From Rana temporaria (Eukaryota; Chordata; Amphibia; Anura; Ranidae), in contig NC_053492.1 of NCBI RefSeq assembly GCF_905171775.1, positions 186,544,278 through 186,608,277 on the forward strand: 64,000 nucleotides of DNA, in the 5' to 3' direction. Shown in pieces: positions 1-9,705 of this stretch. Made by a program: the position numbers and the translations under genes. How positions within the stretch are numbered: position 1 is the stretch's first letter; each line of letters opens with the position of its first letter. Below the pieces are notes generated by a model. The model ran no database searches. It was not told the DNA's origin and saw nothing but the letters and a program-made list of their open reading frames with translations.

Positions 1-300
1 CATAAAGGTGTCCTGGATCCTTCAAGTTTTACACGGTCAATGGACATCCATTGTAGAAAAGTATTGCAATAAAGGGAAAGATGTAAATAGTGTACTACTG
101 CAAGGTTTATTAATAAAAATCAAAAATTATTACACTTACATCAAAATCTTTAAAATCGTGCAGAAAAAACGCTGCCTTGGTGTAAAAACAGCATTCACAG
201 GTTCTCCTTAGCTTGACGCGTTTCGCCCCACTGGGCGTCATCAGAAGCTTATGGAGCACATGATTGTCTGTCTTTTATACTTTAAATTGATAGTTTGAAA
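1..300 (-). repeat. Hammerhead-bearing dispersed repeat, cut by window edge
   Basis: AT-rich repeat that begins outside the window. Its only diagnostic feature is the hammerhead-type motif on the minus strand at 211-250. No reverse-transcriptase coding sequence is visible. By analogy with other hammerhead repeats it is probably a short non-autonomous retroelement, but its outer ends and target duplication cannot be seen here. Confidence 0.45.
211..250 (-). ncRNA. Hammerhead-ribozyme motif, all core bases present
   Basis: Read on the minus strand: helix I 5' arm 250-245, CTGATGA at 244-238, one extra C at 237, helix II GCCC/GGGC (236-233 with 228-225) closed by AGTG, GAAA at 224-221, a minimal palindromic helix III (ACGCGT), then U-C as the predicted cleavage site at 216-215. 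The helix I 3' arm from 214 pairs 5 bp with the 5' arm. C3, U4, G5, A6, G8, A9, G12, A13 and A14 are all present. The extra base between A9 and helix II departs from the textbook fold, so activity is uncertain. Helix III is short and self-complementary, as in hammerheads thought to work as dimers. Confidence 0.72.
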
Positions 301-577
301 GGTTTGTGTTTTAAAAAAAATAAAAATTAACAAACAAATCATACTTACCTCCACTGTGCAGTTCGTTTTGAACGTCCTCTTATGGGGTCCCACGGCGGCT
401 CTCGCAGCTCCTCCCCTCAAGAGCTAACCCCCTCTAGGAAGCTCTTTGCTGAGGGGGTTAGCTTTCGGTCGCGCTCCTGTGTGATACAGTCAGCGGCCAT
501 AACTGCGGAGTGTATGGCTCGGCCCACCCCCTGATGCGCCGCGTCATTGGATTTGATTGACAGCAGCGCGAGCCAAT
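301..577 (-). repeat. TTAA-class MITE fragment
   Basis: Matches the copies at 45546-45985, 40293-40728 (inverted) and 61435-61899. Shared landmarks are CCACTGTGCA, a GGGTCCCACGGCGGCTCTCGC box, and an ATTGGATTTGATTGACAGCA box near the centre. The right half is missing where the next MITE begins. Non-coding. Confidence 0.6.
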
Positions 578-1210
578 GAAGATTGCGCGCCGAAAGTTAC
601 GGCGGCGTAGTGCATTTCTGGCGACGGAATTCAAATCGGCGATTAGGGGGCATGATTAATTTAAATGAAGCGCGTCCCCGCGCCGATTGAACTGCGCATG
701 CTCCGTTTCGAAATTTCCCGCCGTGCTTTGCGCGAAATGACGTCTCAACAACGTCATTTTTTGAACTTAGACGTGACTTACGTCCATCCCTATTCACGGA
801 CGACTTACGCAAAAAATTAAAAATTCAAATTTCGACGCGGGAACGACGGCCATACTTAACATGGCAAGTCTATCTATATGCCGCAAAATAGCAGCTTTAA
901 CTATACGCCGGAAAAAGCCGACTAGAGACGACGTAAGAGAATGCGACGGCCGCGCGTACGTTCGTGGATCGTCGGAAAAAGCTCATTTGCATACCCGACG
1001 CGGAAAACGACGCGAACTCCACCCAGCGGACGCCGAAGTATTGCATCTACGATCCGAAGGCGTACGAAGCCGTACGCCTGTCGGATCGAACCCAGATGCC
1101 GTCGTATCTTGCTTTGAGGATTCAAACTAAACATACGACGCGGGTAATTTGAAAGTACGCCGGCATATCAGTAGATACGCCAGCGTACTCTCTCTCTCTG
1201 GTTCTGGCCC
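578..1210. mobile_element. Palindromic MITE, TAGATTC family, left end lost (copy A)
   Basis: Shares ACGCCGGCATATCAGTAGAT, ACGACGGCCATACTTAACAT and many ACGTC/TACGCC boxes with the copies at 7062, 9021, 17028, 24606 and 43079. The right terminus reads GGTTCTGGCCC near 1200-1210. CpG density is far above the flanks, so ORFs here are by-products of base composition. Non-autonomous; superfamily not assigned. Confidence 0.65.
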
Positions 1211-1238
1211 AATGAGGTGGTGAAGATGACTTGCTGAA

Positions 1239-1773
1239 ATCTGGGGTTCACCCTAAAAAAAAATTCTAACATTACATTAAGCTCCATTCTGACATTGACT
1301 GTACGCTGTTTTTTTTTATTTTTATTGCCGTACATACTGTTATATCTTTATTTCCCCCCCCCCCGGCTTCCGGGTACGAATCCCGCGGGAGTGGGCGTTC
1401 CTATGCACAGGCAAATTGATTGACGTGATGACATAAGCTTCCCCCCGGCGCATACGGCCGCGTCACGAGTTGCTGAAAGAAGCTGAACGTCCGTGCGCAG
1501 GCGCCGTATAGCGCCGTATAGAGCCGACTCGCACTCCGGCTTCTTTCGGCAACTCGTGACGCGGCCTTATGCGCCGGGAGAAGCTTATGCCATACGTCAA
1601 TCAATTTGCCTGTGCATAGGAACGCCCACTCCCGCGGGATTCATACCCGGAAGCCGGGGGGAAATAACGATATAACGGTATGTACGTAAAAAAACAAACA
1701 AACAGCGTACAGTCAATGTCAGAATGGAGCTTAATGTAATGTTAGAATTTTTTTTTTAGGGTGAACCCCCGAT
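1239..1773. mobile_element. Foldback MITE with TGAA target duplication
   Basis: Terminal inverted repeats read ATCTGGGGTTCACCC and, on the other strand, ATCGGGGGTTCACCC. TGAA lies on both sides (1235-1238 and 1774-1777). The host Tc1 sequence rejoins cleanly across the insert. Arms run the length of the element around a centre near 1505, making a giant hairpin. Same family as 17564-18018 and 20441-20956, which use TTAA, so TGAA looks like a tolerated target variant. Confidence 0.82.
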
Positions 1774-2155
1774 TGAAGTTCAAACATCAGAATGGGGAAG
1801 AAAGGGGATTTAAGTGGCTTTGAATGTGGCATTGTTGTTTGTGTCAGACGGGCTGGTATGAGTATTTCAAAAACTGCTGATCTAATGGAATTTTCACACA
1901 CAACCATCTCTAGGGTTTACAGAGAAAATATCCAGTGAGAAAATATCCAGTGAGCAGCAGCTGTGAGCTAAGAACGGAAAATTGGAAAATTGTTGCCTGG
2001 TCTGAAGAGTCTTGATTTTAACTGCGACATTCAGATGGCAGGGTCAGAATTTGGCATAAACAACATGAAAGCATAGATCCATCCTGCCTTGTCTCAGGCT
2101 GGTGGTGGTGGTGGTGTGATGGTGTGGGGGATATTTTCTTGGCACACTTTGGGCC

Positions 2156-2229
2156 CCTTAGTACCAACTGAGCATTGTTTAAACGCCACAACGCCTTAGT
2201 ACCAACTGAGCATTGTTTAAACGCCACAA
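2156..2229. repeat. 36-bp direct duplication in the Tc1 remnant
   Basis: The 36-nt block at 2156-2191 recurs at 2194-2229 with a 2-nt spacer. It covers transposase-coding sequence just before the large insert. It may reflect aberrant target-site processing or slippage. Confidence 0.9.
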
Positions 2230-2231
2230 TG

Positions 2232-2274
2232 CTTCCTGCGTTCCAACCACCTCCGGTGGTTGGAACGCAGGAAG
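2232..2274. repeat. Perfect 20-bp-arm hairpin at insert boundary
   Basis: Left arm 2232-2251 is exactly complementary to 2255-2274 with a TCC loop. It lies where the Tc1 sequence stops and the hammerhead-bearing insert begins. Confidence 0.9.
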
Positions 2275-3309
2275 AGGATGTAGCAGTGGGTGAGACGCAT
2301 GCCCGAGGGGAGCGGTGTAACAGGTGCAGATCACAGGTAAGTTAATCATATGGTTATTTATAGGCACAGGTGGAGGTGGGGGTCAGCTCTATAACCCTGT
2401 TGATGTCTGTGAGGACGAAACCGGTCGGTTATTTTTGACCCATATCACCAACATTGTGCCAATTTCAAGTCATCTGCCTGCTGTGGTTTTCTTTGATGTG
2501 CCGTGGGGAACAACTTTTTTATCGTTTGGGTTTTTTTATATTCTAACATTTTATACATTGGACGATTTCCTTGCTGTGCAATTATTTTTAATGAGATTTG
2601 GACTATCTCTTTGTTGTGTCAATATTTTGATCAAGAATTTTAAATAAATTTCTACACTATGAGGAGGTGTTTTTTCCCTCTTTTCTCATATCCCTCATGA
2701 AATTGGGAGTTTCCCCTCCTTACCATCTCATGTGACGTTCCTGTGGCCGATGTTATCAACTCTCCTTCTGGGATCCATCCGGAGCATCGGAATTGGGATA
2801 TCCATCCACCCATTGGTGCAACTGAAGGACGGCCAGCATATACAAGCTCTGAGGACCTACCCACCATACGGTGAGCTGTGGGTCAACTAAAGCTGGTAAG
2901 AGTACCCTAACTTTTATATGCCAAGGAATGTCCTTTTGAAGATGTGCAATTTCTGAGGGAAAGGATTCTCCATTGATGTGGAAGAGGTGTTTTCCAACTG
3001 AAGTGACGAACAGTCAGCTCTTGGGAAGCTCTGGGAGTGTTCCCCTTCCTATTTTTCAGAACATTTTCACTTTTGTGTTTGTTCACATTTATAATTACTT
3101 TATCACTTAAGACTTTTCTTTTGTTTGCTAATAATACCATCCAGGTATACCACTAGCACTCAGAGCTATTATTATAGCTCTGTTATGTACGTATGACCAT
3201 TTTCACGGAGTTTGTTCACCTTAACACAACTCTAATTACAGAGGTCACATCCTCACAACCAATCAGTGGTTACCTTTTTTATAGTTTTGGCGCTACATTA
3301 TTTTCTTTT
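2240..3309 (+). mobile_element. Hammerhead-bearing retroelement-like insert in Tc1
   Basis: About 1.07 kb that separates Tc1 coding sequence ending near 2239 from its continuation at about 3310 (GTATTGTTTCTGACCATG). It contains the hammerhead motif at 2391-2432 followed by non-coding AT-rich DNA. I see no reverse transcriptase and no clean target duplication. Known hammerhead carriers in vertebrates include Penelope-like elements and short non-autonomous relatives; which applies here is open. Confidence 0.5.
2391..2432 (+). ncRNA. Hammerhead-ribozyme motif, one core change
   Basis: Helix I is a perfect 6-bp duplex, ATAACC (2391-2396) with GGTTAT (2427-2432). Between the arms lie CTGTTGA (2397-2403; consensus CUGANGA, so A6 is U), one extra T (2404), helix II GTCT/GGAC (one G-U pair) with loop GTGA, GAAA (2417-2420), a self-complementary helix III (ACCGGT) and cleavage dinucleotide U-C (2425-2426). 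The long exact helix I, which is not part of any consensus box, is strong independent support for the fold. The A6 change predicts weak or no activity. Confidence 0.72.
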
Positions 3310-3700
3310 TTAGTATTGTTTCTGACCATGTCCATCCCTTTATGACTACAGTGTACTTATCTTCTGATGACTCCTTCCAGCAGGATAATGCACAAAGCTC
3401 AAATCATCTCACCACTAGTTGAACATGACAATGAGGTCAGTGTACTTGGATCGGGATGGCCTCCGCAGTAACAAGATCTCAATCCAATTGCACCTTTGGG
3501 ATGTGGTGCAACTTCATAGATGTGCATCCGACAAATCTGCAGCAACTGCGTGATGTTATCATGTCAATATGGACCAAAATCTCTGAGGAATGTTTCCAAC
3601 ACCTTGTTGAATCTATGCCATGAAGAATTACGGCAATTCTGAAGGCAAAAGGGGGTCCAACCCAGTACTAGCGAGGTGTACCTAATAAAGTGAGTGTATA

Positions 3701-4357
3701 TCATTGTATAATGACAAAATTCCATTGCTACAAATTCTGTAAGGTCTTCTTCTAGCCTTGTCTAACACATCAGTTTAGAAAGACCCTTGCAGTAGAAATG
3801 TCAACATTTTGTATTACAGCTTAACTATCCGCAGGAAAGAATAACTGCATATAGATAATATTTTCACACCAGACCTCAGGTAAAGCATCTGGTTAAGTGC
3901 AGGGTGGGGCTTGTAGAGATAAAGGCAGTTAGCAAAAGACCTATGGATTTCAGGTAGTGTTGCAATGTAAATGATTAAAGTCAGACAGCAAGAAAAGGCT
4001 TTATCTCCCCTGTGTGCTCTCCATTACACCTGACAAACATACACGGCTCACCTGAAAAAAAAGAGCAAACCTCATCTACTTTCCCGTGGGAATTGAACTC
4101 TGTTGGGATAACCCCTGAACTTGGCTGCTTCTCTACCTGTAAACAGAAAAAATATTCCCTTGTGATATTAGCGGCGTGTTGTCCTTTTTTTTATTTTTTA
4201 AAACAAGATTAGAGCTTTATTATAATTTTTTTTTTTTTAAAGATGACAATTAAACCTTTAAGTTTAGGCCTTAAATTTGTTTTAATTCATGTCACAGATC
4301 ACTTTGAACTTCGCCAGCATCCTGTCATCATTGTATCACTTTGTTATTAAACCTAAA
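3701..4357. other. Unassigned AT-rich DNA
   Basis: No gene, terminal repeat or tandem array recognised. Confidence 0.5.
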
Positions 4358-4661
4358 TTAAAGGTATTGTAAAGGTTTGTTTTTTATTTTCTAAATAGGT
4401 TCCTTTAAGCTAGTGCATTGTTGGTTCACGTACCTTTTCCTTCGATTTCAGGTAGTTTTTTTTCTTTGTCTGAATTTCTCACTTCCTGTTCCTCCTCAGT
4501 AAGGTGTTCAGTAAGCTGTTCTGACTGACCTTCCACCGCTCGGATGATGGGGACAAGCTTACTGAGGAGAAACAGGAAGTGAGAAATTCAGACAAAGAAA
4601 AAAAATATTTAGAAGGGAAATCAAAGGAAAAGGTAAGTAAACAAACAATGCACTAGCTTAA
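4358..4661. mobile_element. Palindromic MITE with TTAA targets
   Basis: TTAA occurs at 4358, 4405 and 4658. From 4405 to 4661 the sequence folds back on itself: GCTAGTGCATTG near 4409 matches CAATGCACTAGC near 4646, and the AGGAAGTGAGAAATTC arms face each other around 4500-4590. The right TTAA is shared with the next element. Confidence 0.72.
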
Positions 4662-4958
4662 AGGGTCACTAAAGAAATTATTATTTTTAGCTAAATAGCT
4701 TCCTTTACCTTACTGCAGTCCTGGTTTCATGTCCTCATTGCTCGTTTTTGCTCTGATGTTGCTGTAATACTAGTCTGTTCTGGACACTTCCTGGTTGTCT
4801 GGCTCCGTATGAAAAAAGTCATGGGAGAGTTTAGTTTCGTTTTCCTAGCCATGACTCTCTATGGCACTGTCCAGCACAGAGGCATAAAATAACATGCAAA
4901 GACTAAACTACTTTCAGTTTCGTTTTTGCATCTAAGAGGCACATTATATGATTGATTT
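4662..4958. mobile_element. TTAA MITE, truncated
   Basis: Begins AAGGGTCACTAAAG right after the shared TTAA. It is an inverted match to the right part of the copy at 34822-35281, sharing CCTTTACCTTACTGCAGTCC, TTCATGTCCTCATTGCT and CACTTCCTGGTTG. It stops at the TTAA where the 1-kb element at 4963 inserted. Confidence 0.7.
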
Positions 4959-4962
4959 TTAA

Positions 4963-5953
4963 CCACTTCCCGACGGCCGTACGACTTTGTACGGCCGCAG
5001 GGTGGCTCTACATCTCTGACTGGCCGTGTTTTTACGGCCTGCGCGCGCAGCCAGCGGCTCGGGCGCGCGCGCGTCCGGCGGAGGTGCGCGCGCGCTCGCC
5101 GCATCGCTGAGATGCCGATGCGAGTGCCTGGCGGCCGCGATGTCCGCCAGGCACTCGCGATCGGCGGCTACAGGGACAAGACGTGGAGCTCTGTGTGTAA
5201 ACACAGAGCTTCACGTCCTGTCAGGGGAGAGAGGAGACCGATCTGTGTCCCTTGTACATAGGGACAAAGCATCGGTCACCTCCCCCAGTCACCCCCCTTC
5301 CCCCACAGTTAGTAACACAATTCAGGGTACACATTAACCCCTTCCTCACCCCCTAGTGTTAACCCCTTCAATGCCAGTCACATTTATACAGTAATTAGTG
5401 CATATTTATTGCACTGATCGCTGTATAAATGTGAATGGCGCCAAAAATGTGTCAAAAGTGTCCGATGTCTCCGCCATAATGTCGCAGTCACGAAAAAAAA
5501 TGCTGATCGTCGATTTTAGTAGTAAAAAAAAATAATAAAAAATAATAATTCTGTCCCCTATTTTGTAAGCGCAATAACTTTTGCGCAAACCAGACGCTTC
5601 TTGCGATTTTTTTTTTTTTTTTTAACAAAAATATGTAGAATAATACGTATCGCCTAGACTGAGAAAAAAATGTTTTTTAAAAAAAATTGGGCAATTTATT
5701 ATAGTAACAAGTAAAAAATATTGTTTTTTTTTCAAAATTGTCGCTCTATTTTTGTTTATAGCGCAAAAAATAAAAACCGCAGAGGTGATCAAATACCACC
5801 AAAAGAAAGCTCTATTTGTGGGGAAAAAAGGACGTCAATTTTGTTTGGGAGCCACGTCGCATGACCGCGCAATTGTCAGTTAAATCGACGCAGTGCCGGA
5901 AGCTGAAATTTCACCTGGTCAGGAAGGGGTATATGTGCCCAGTAAGGAAGTGG
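4963..5953 (+). mobile_element. 1-kb TTAA element (TTAACCACTT family), plus
   Basis: Flanked by TTAA at 4959-4962 and 5954-5957, with CCACTTCC at both termini in inverted orientation. A GC-rich left third, an AT-rich centre, and a conserved block near 5780-5822 (GCAGAGGTGATCAAATACCA, then AAGAAAGCTCTATTTGTG). Non-coding. Relatives are at 22092, 31754, 33955, 39424, 40733 and 63851. A piggyBac-like mechanism is inferred from the TTAA target. Confidence 0.82.
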
Positions 5954-5968
5954 TTAAAGGGGGTACTT

Positions 5969-6611
5969 TCCTGTTTACACTGCTCTGCTTAGACTGCTTT
6001 ATCTAGCAAGAAAGCTTATAGCGAGATATTGGTTGTCTACCCGGGTTCCGATAAGCCGGCAGTGGATCCAGGAGGTTAATAGGATTCTTATAAGGGAAAA
6101 GAATACATACTCCCATAGGAAAGCATCACGAAAATTTGATAACATATGGCAGTGTTGGTTGGAATCCCCGGAGGTGGCTCCTCCACAACTGGTCCTTGAT
6201 AGGTTGTTACTGGGATAATGACTTGGATGGGTGAACCATTAGGATGTGATTGTCTCTTAAAACTACTGGACATGAGGGTAGTGGGACAGGTGGCTTGGGA
6301 AATTATGTATCGGTGTCATCAGGCTGGGCTGGTTCCCTTTTTTATTTTTTTTGTTTTGTTTGTTTGTTGGTTACTGTTTCTTTGTTTTTTATCTCTATTC
6401 CTCTCCTGACGGATGTAACAAGGGGCGGAGTAGCAGTTGTACACGGTACTTGCTTCAGTACTGTTATTGCAATTATGTATTGGTCCTTGTTTTTGTACAA
6501 CTGACAATGTATCCTGTGTGGCCCTTTTTCTTTTGGGTCACTTAACTGCTCTATACATGTCCTTTCTTTTGTTTTGCTTTTTTCAAAATAAAAACTTTTC
6601 TGATTTAAAAA
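5969..6611 (+). mobile_element. 5'-truncated Tx1/L1-type LINE insertion
   Basis: Flanked by a perfect 13-bp target duplication, AAAGGGGGTACTT at 5956-5968 and 6612-6624, and ending in an A-rich tail. It carries the last part of ORF2, then a T-rich 3' UTR with an AATAAA-type signal near 6588. A textbook target-primed insertion, later than the TTAA element whose edge it duplicated. Confidence 0.85.
6020..6218 (+). pseudogene. L1/Tx1 ORF2 C-terminal fragment
   Basis: Reads WIQEVNRILIREKNTYSHRK and FDNIWQCWLE before a stop at 6218, resembling the tail of ORF2 proteins of frog Tx1/L1 elements. The endonuclease and reverse-transcriptase domains are absent because the copy is 5'-truncated. Not functional. 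Confidence 0.65.
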
Positions 6612-7061
6612 AAAGGGGGTACTTGAGAGTTTGATAAAAGACCACATAGAATAGTTTTTGCTAGAAAATAATATTTTAAACAAAAGACAGCATGGATTTA
6701 AGAAACACCAAAGTTGTCAGGCAAATCTGATTTCTTTAAAGCAAAACCTTAGATAAAGAAGTGGCTGTGGATATTGTATACTTGGACATTGCAAAAGTGT
6801 TTGAAACAGTTCCCCACACTTGGTTTATGTGTAAGTTATTTCTATTGTCTAAGAAAATTTTGATTTTCCATTTGTAAATTGATAGAAAACTGGCCAACAT
6901 ACCTTGTTTAGAGAGTAGTAATTAATGATTCATACCCTGAATGGTCTAAGATTATTAGGGGTGTATCCGGTTCAGTGTTGGTACTCTTTAACCCAACTTT
7001 CAACCTAAAAGTACAATTTCTGTGTTTTCAGATGACACCAAGCTGTGTAGTAAAAAATATT

Positions 7062-7495
7062 GGGCTAGATTCAGGTACCTGCGCTTGTTCTTACGGCGGC
7101 GCAGCGTATCGTATTTACGCTACACCGCCGTAAATTACAGGAGCAAGTGCAGTATTCACAAAGCACTTGCTCCGTAAGTTGCGGCAGCGTAGCATAAATG
7201 GGGCCGGCGTAAGCGCGCGTAATTCAAATGTGGAAGGGGGGCGTGTTTTATGTAAATCTATGATGACCTGACGTGATTGACGTTTTGTACGGCATGCGCC
7301 GTCCGTGTACATATCCCAGTGTGCATTGCTCCCAAGTACGCCGCAACGACGTATTGGTTTCGACGTGAACGTAAATTACGTCCAGCCCTATTCGCGAACG
7401 ACTTACGCAAACAACGTAAGAAATTCAAATTTCGAAGCGGAACGACGTCCATACTTAACATTGGCTGCGCCACCTAATAGCAGGAGCAACGTTAC
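7062..7495. mobile_element. Palindromic MITE, TAGATTC family, right part lost (copy B)
   Basis: Starts GGGCTAGATTCAGG and carries GGCGGCGCAGCGTATC, AACACGCCCC-type boxes and ATTGGTTTCGACGTGAACGT, all shared with 17028-18213 in the opposite orientation. Homology fades after about 7495. Confidence 0.72.
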
Positions 7496-8156
7496 GCCTA
7501 TGCTGATTACATGCACACCCTTCAAAGACAAAAAAACTCTCTAACAATACACAGCAAACTAAGCATGTGCAGAGTGACTCCAAAGACTTATCAAAAGATG
7601 GATAGGGGACAGTGGAAGAAGAGGAGGATCAGAGAAGACATGATCAAACAGCCTTTTTACACAATACAGAGAATTAATCCCTTAGGTTCCACTGTGAGTA
7701 TAAGAAAAACAGAAATGGAAGGTGCACACACCTAGTAGTACATTACCAGAGATAATTTAATAATATATATTTTTTTATGTAAAAGTGGGTACTCACAAAA
7801 TGCAACTGACAAAAGGCCATAAACACACTTTTACACAAAAAAATTATTAATAAATTATCTCTGGTAATGTACTAGGTGTTCGCGCCTTCCATTTCTGTCT
7901 TTCTTGTAGTTCCTTTCGGATTACCCCACCAGAGGAAGGCAGCATCCACCTAGCTTTGGGATACCATATATACCTTTTGCATCACCATTTTATCTGATAT
8001 CTGTTACGTCATATCTTGGAAGACCTATTAGCGCTGGAAGTGACTGTGTTTTTTGTATTTGTCAGTATAACAATAATGCTTTACTTCATGTACAGACTGA
8101 TTTTATTGTTGTGGGTGTAGTAACACTTTAACTGGGTAACTAGATAGCAAATGAGG
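7496..8156. repeat. Inserted block with 60-bp foldback, unclassified
   Basis: Arms at 7703-7764 and 7843-7903 are inverted copies (for example GTACATTACCAGAGATAA facing TTATCTCTGGTAATGTAC), with a further matching segment inside. It lies within the LINE. Termini and target duplication are not clear. Confidence 0.7.
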
Positions 8157-8160
8157 TTTA

Positions 8161-8656
8161 GACCCCTTTCACCCTGAAGCGTTTTTACAGCGTTTTAGCG
8201 TTAAAAATAGCGCTATTAAAACGCTCATAAAACACTCTCCATACATCTCAATGGACCCTTTCACACTGAGTCCTGCAAGCAGCATCTTTGGAGCAGCTTT
8301 TGGGCACTGAAAAAAACGCTCCAAAAACGCCCCTTTCCATTGAAATGAATTGAAAACGCTGTAAAAACGCCTTACCCTTTCACACTGAGGTGTTGCACTG
8401 GCGAGGCGTTGAAAAAAGTCCTGCAAGCAGCATCTTTGGAGCAGCTTTTGGGCGCTGAAAAAACCGCTCCAAAAACGCCCCTCTCCATTGAAATGAGTTG
8501 AAAGCGCTGTAAAAATGCCTTACCCTTTCACACTGAGGCACTGCAAAAACACCCTAAAACGTTAGGGTCTTAGTGGTGCTTTACCAGCACATTGGGATTG
8601 CAGATGAGGCTTAGCTCGAATAACGCTCGAAAAAACGCCACAGTGTGAAAGGGACC
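8161..8656. mobile_element. MITE with GACCCCTTTCAC termini
   Basis: Inverted ends GACCCCTTTCACCCTG and CAGTGTGAAAGGGACC, flanked by TTTA (8157-8160) and TTAA (8657-8660). With the copy at 47108-47419 (TTAA and TAAA) this points to a TTAA target. Contains an internal duplication of a block starting CCTGCAAGCAGCATCTTTGG at about 8272 and 8420. Confidence 0.72.
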
Positions 8657-8791
8657 TTAATGCTAATAAATGTAAAGTCATGCACTTGGGAGCTAAATAC
8701 ATGCAAGCATCATACATTCTAGGAGGAGTACAACCGGGGGGGAGTCAATGATTGTGAAGGACCTAGGTGTTCTGGTAGAATTTATACTTAA

Positions 8792-9010
8792 AGCGGAAGT
8801 AAACCCATCCATAAAACAGTTTCATTTCCGGCAAAGTAAACACTGGAAATGTAACACTCCCATTGGTTGTGTTCTCAACCAAACTGTCAAACCATCCAAT
8901 GGCTGGTGTCATAACTGATCACATGTGCAGCATCATGGCAGTTGTAGATTAAACAGAGGAAAAGATGGCAGCTTCCTTAACTGAAAACGATAGGGGGGTT
9001 TACTTACACT
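8792..9010. mobile_element. TTAA MITE
   Basis: TTAA at 8788-8791 and 9011-9014 with inverted ends AGCGGAAGTAAACCC and GGGTTTACTTACACTT. It splits the LINE. Confidence 0.8.
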
Positions 9011-9020
9011 TTAAAAATAG

Positions 9021-9705
9021 TGGGCCAGATCCTCAAAAAAGATACGCAGGCGGATCTGCTGTTCCGCCTGCGTATCCCTGTTTCTATCTTTGGAACTGAT
9101 CCACAGAATCAGTTTCCAAGAGATAGACAGAAGATCCGGCAGGTGTAATAGTTTTACACTGCCGTATCTTAAGATGCAGTACCGCGACCGCCGCTGGGGG
9201 CATTCATCGTCGAAATTACGCGTCGGGTATGCTAATGAGGAGTTACGTCGATCCTCAAAGCTTTTTCGCGTTCGCTACGTCGCCGCTACGTTAGTTTCCC
9301 GTCGCTTAGTTACACTTTTGTAAAGCAGCCCTACTTTTACACAGCAGGCGTACTGCTGTGTAAAGTATGGCTGTCCTTCCCGCGTCGAATTTTTACATCG
9401 ATTGCGTAAGCCGTACGGGAATACGGAAATACGCTACGCGCCGATCAAAAAATTACGTCACGCAAAGCACGTCGGGAAATTTGCGTCACAAGCATGCGCA
9501 GTACGTCCGGCGCGGGAGCGCGCCTAATTTAAATGGGACTCGCCCCATTAGATTAGGAACGCCTTGCGCCGGATGGATTTGAGTTACACCGCCGCAAATT
9601 TCCAGGTAAGTGTGTTGTGGATCGATACCTAACTTAGGAAATTTGCGGCAGTGTAAATTAAATCTGTTAAGTTACTTTGCGCTGCGGGGCTGTGGATCTG
9701 GCCCA
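9021..9705. mobile_element. Palindromic MITE, GGATCTGGCC subfamily (copy C)
   Basis: Exact inverted ends TGGGCCAGATCC (9021) and GGATCTGGCCCA (9705). CpG-rich interior with GATACGCAGG repeats near the left end. A sister subfamily of the TAGATTC MITEs. LINE coding sequence resumes directly after it. Confidence 0.8.

Larger units (their letters stand above)
1211..3700 (+). pseudogene. Tc1-like transposase pseudogene, interrupted twice
   Basis: Broken remnant of a Tc1/mariner element encoding a DDE transposase. Recognisable pieces in order: an N-terminal DNA-binding region near 1795-1940; the first catalytic region near 1998-2020, reading WSEES followed by a stop where Tc1 proteins usually have WSDES; VMVWGIFSWHTLGPLVP near 2116-2168; FQQDNAQ near 3378; and a C-terminal region ending near 3640. 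The right end runs into CCTAATAAAGTGAGTGTATA at about 3700. Much of the middle is deleted near 1940-1980. A MITE (1239-1773) and a hammerhead-bearing insert (about 2240-3309) split it, and several stops and frameshifts are present. It cannot make active protein. Confidence 0.85.

Noticed and set aside
597..1152. Several overlapping ORFs of 60-90 codons
   Set aside because: They coincide with a CpG-rich MITE interior, which is stop-poor by composition.
7905..7965. CTGGTGG...GAAAGG on the minus strand as a hammerhead
   Set aside because: Two core changes, a 2-bp helix II and no helix I.
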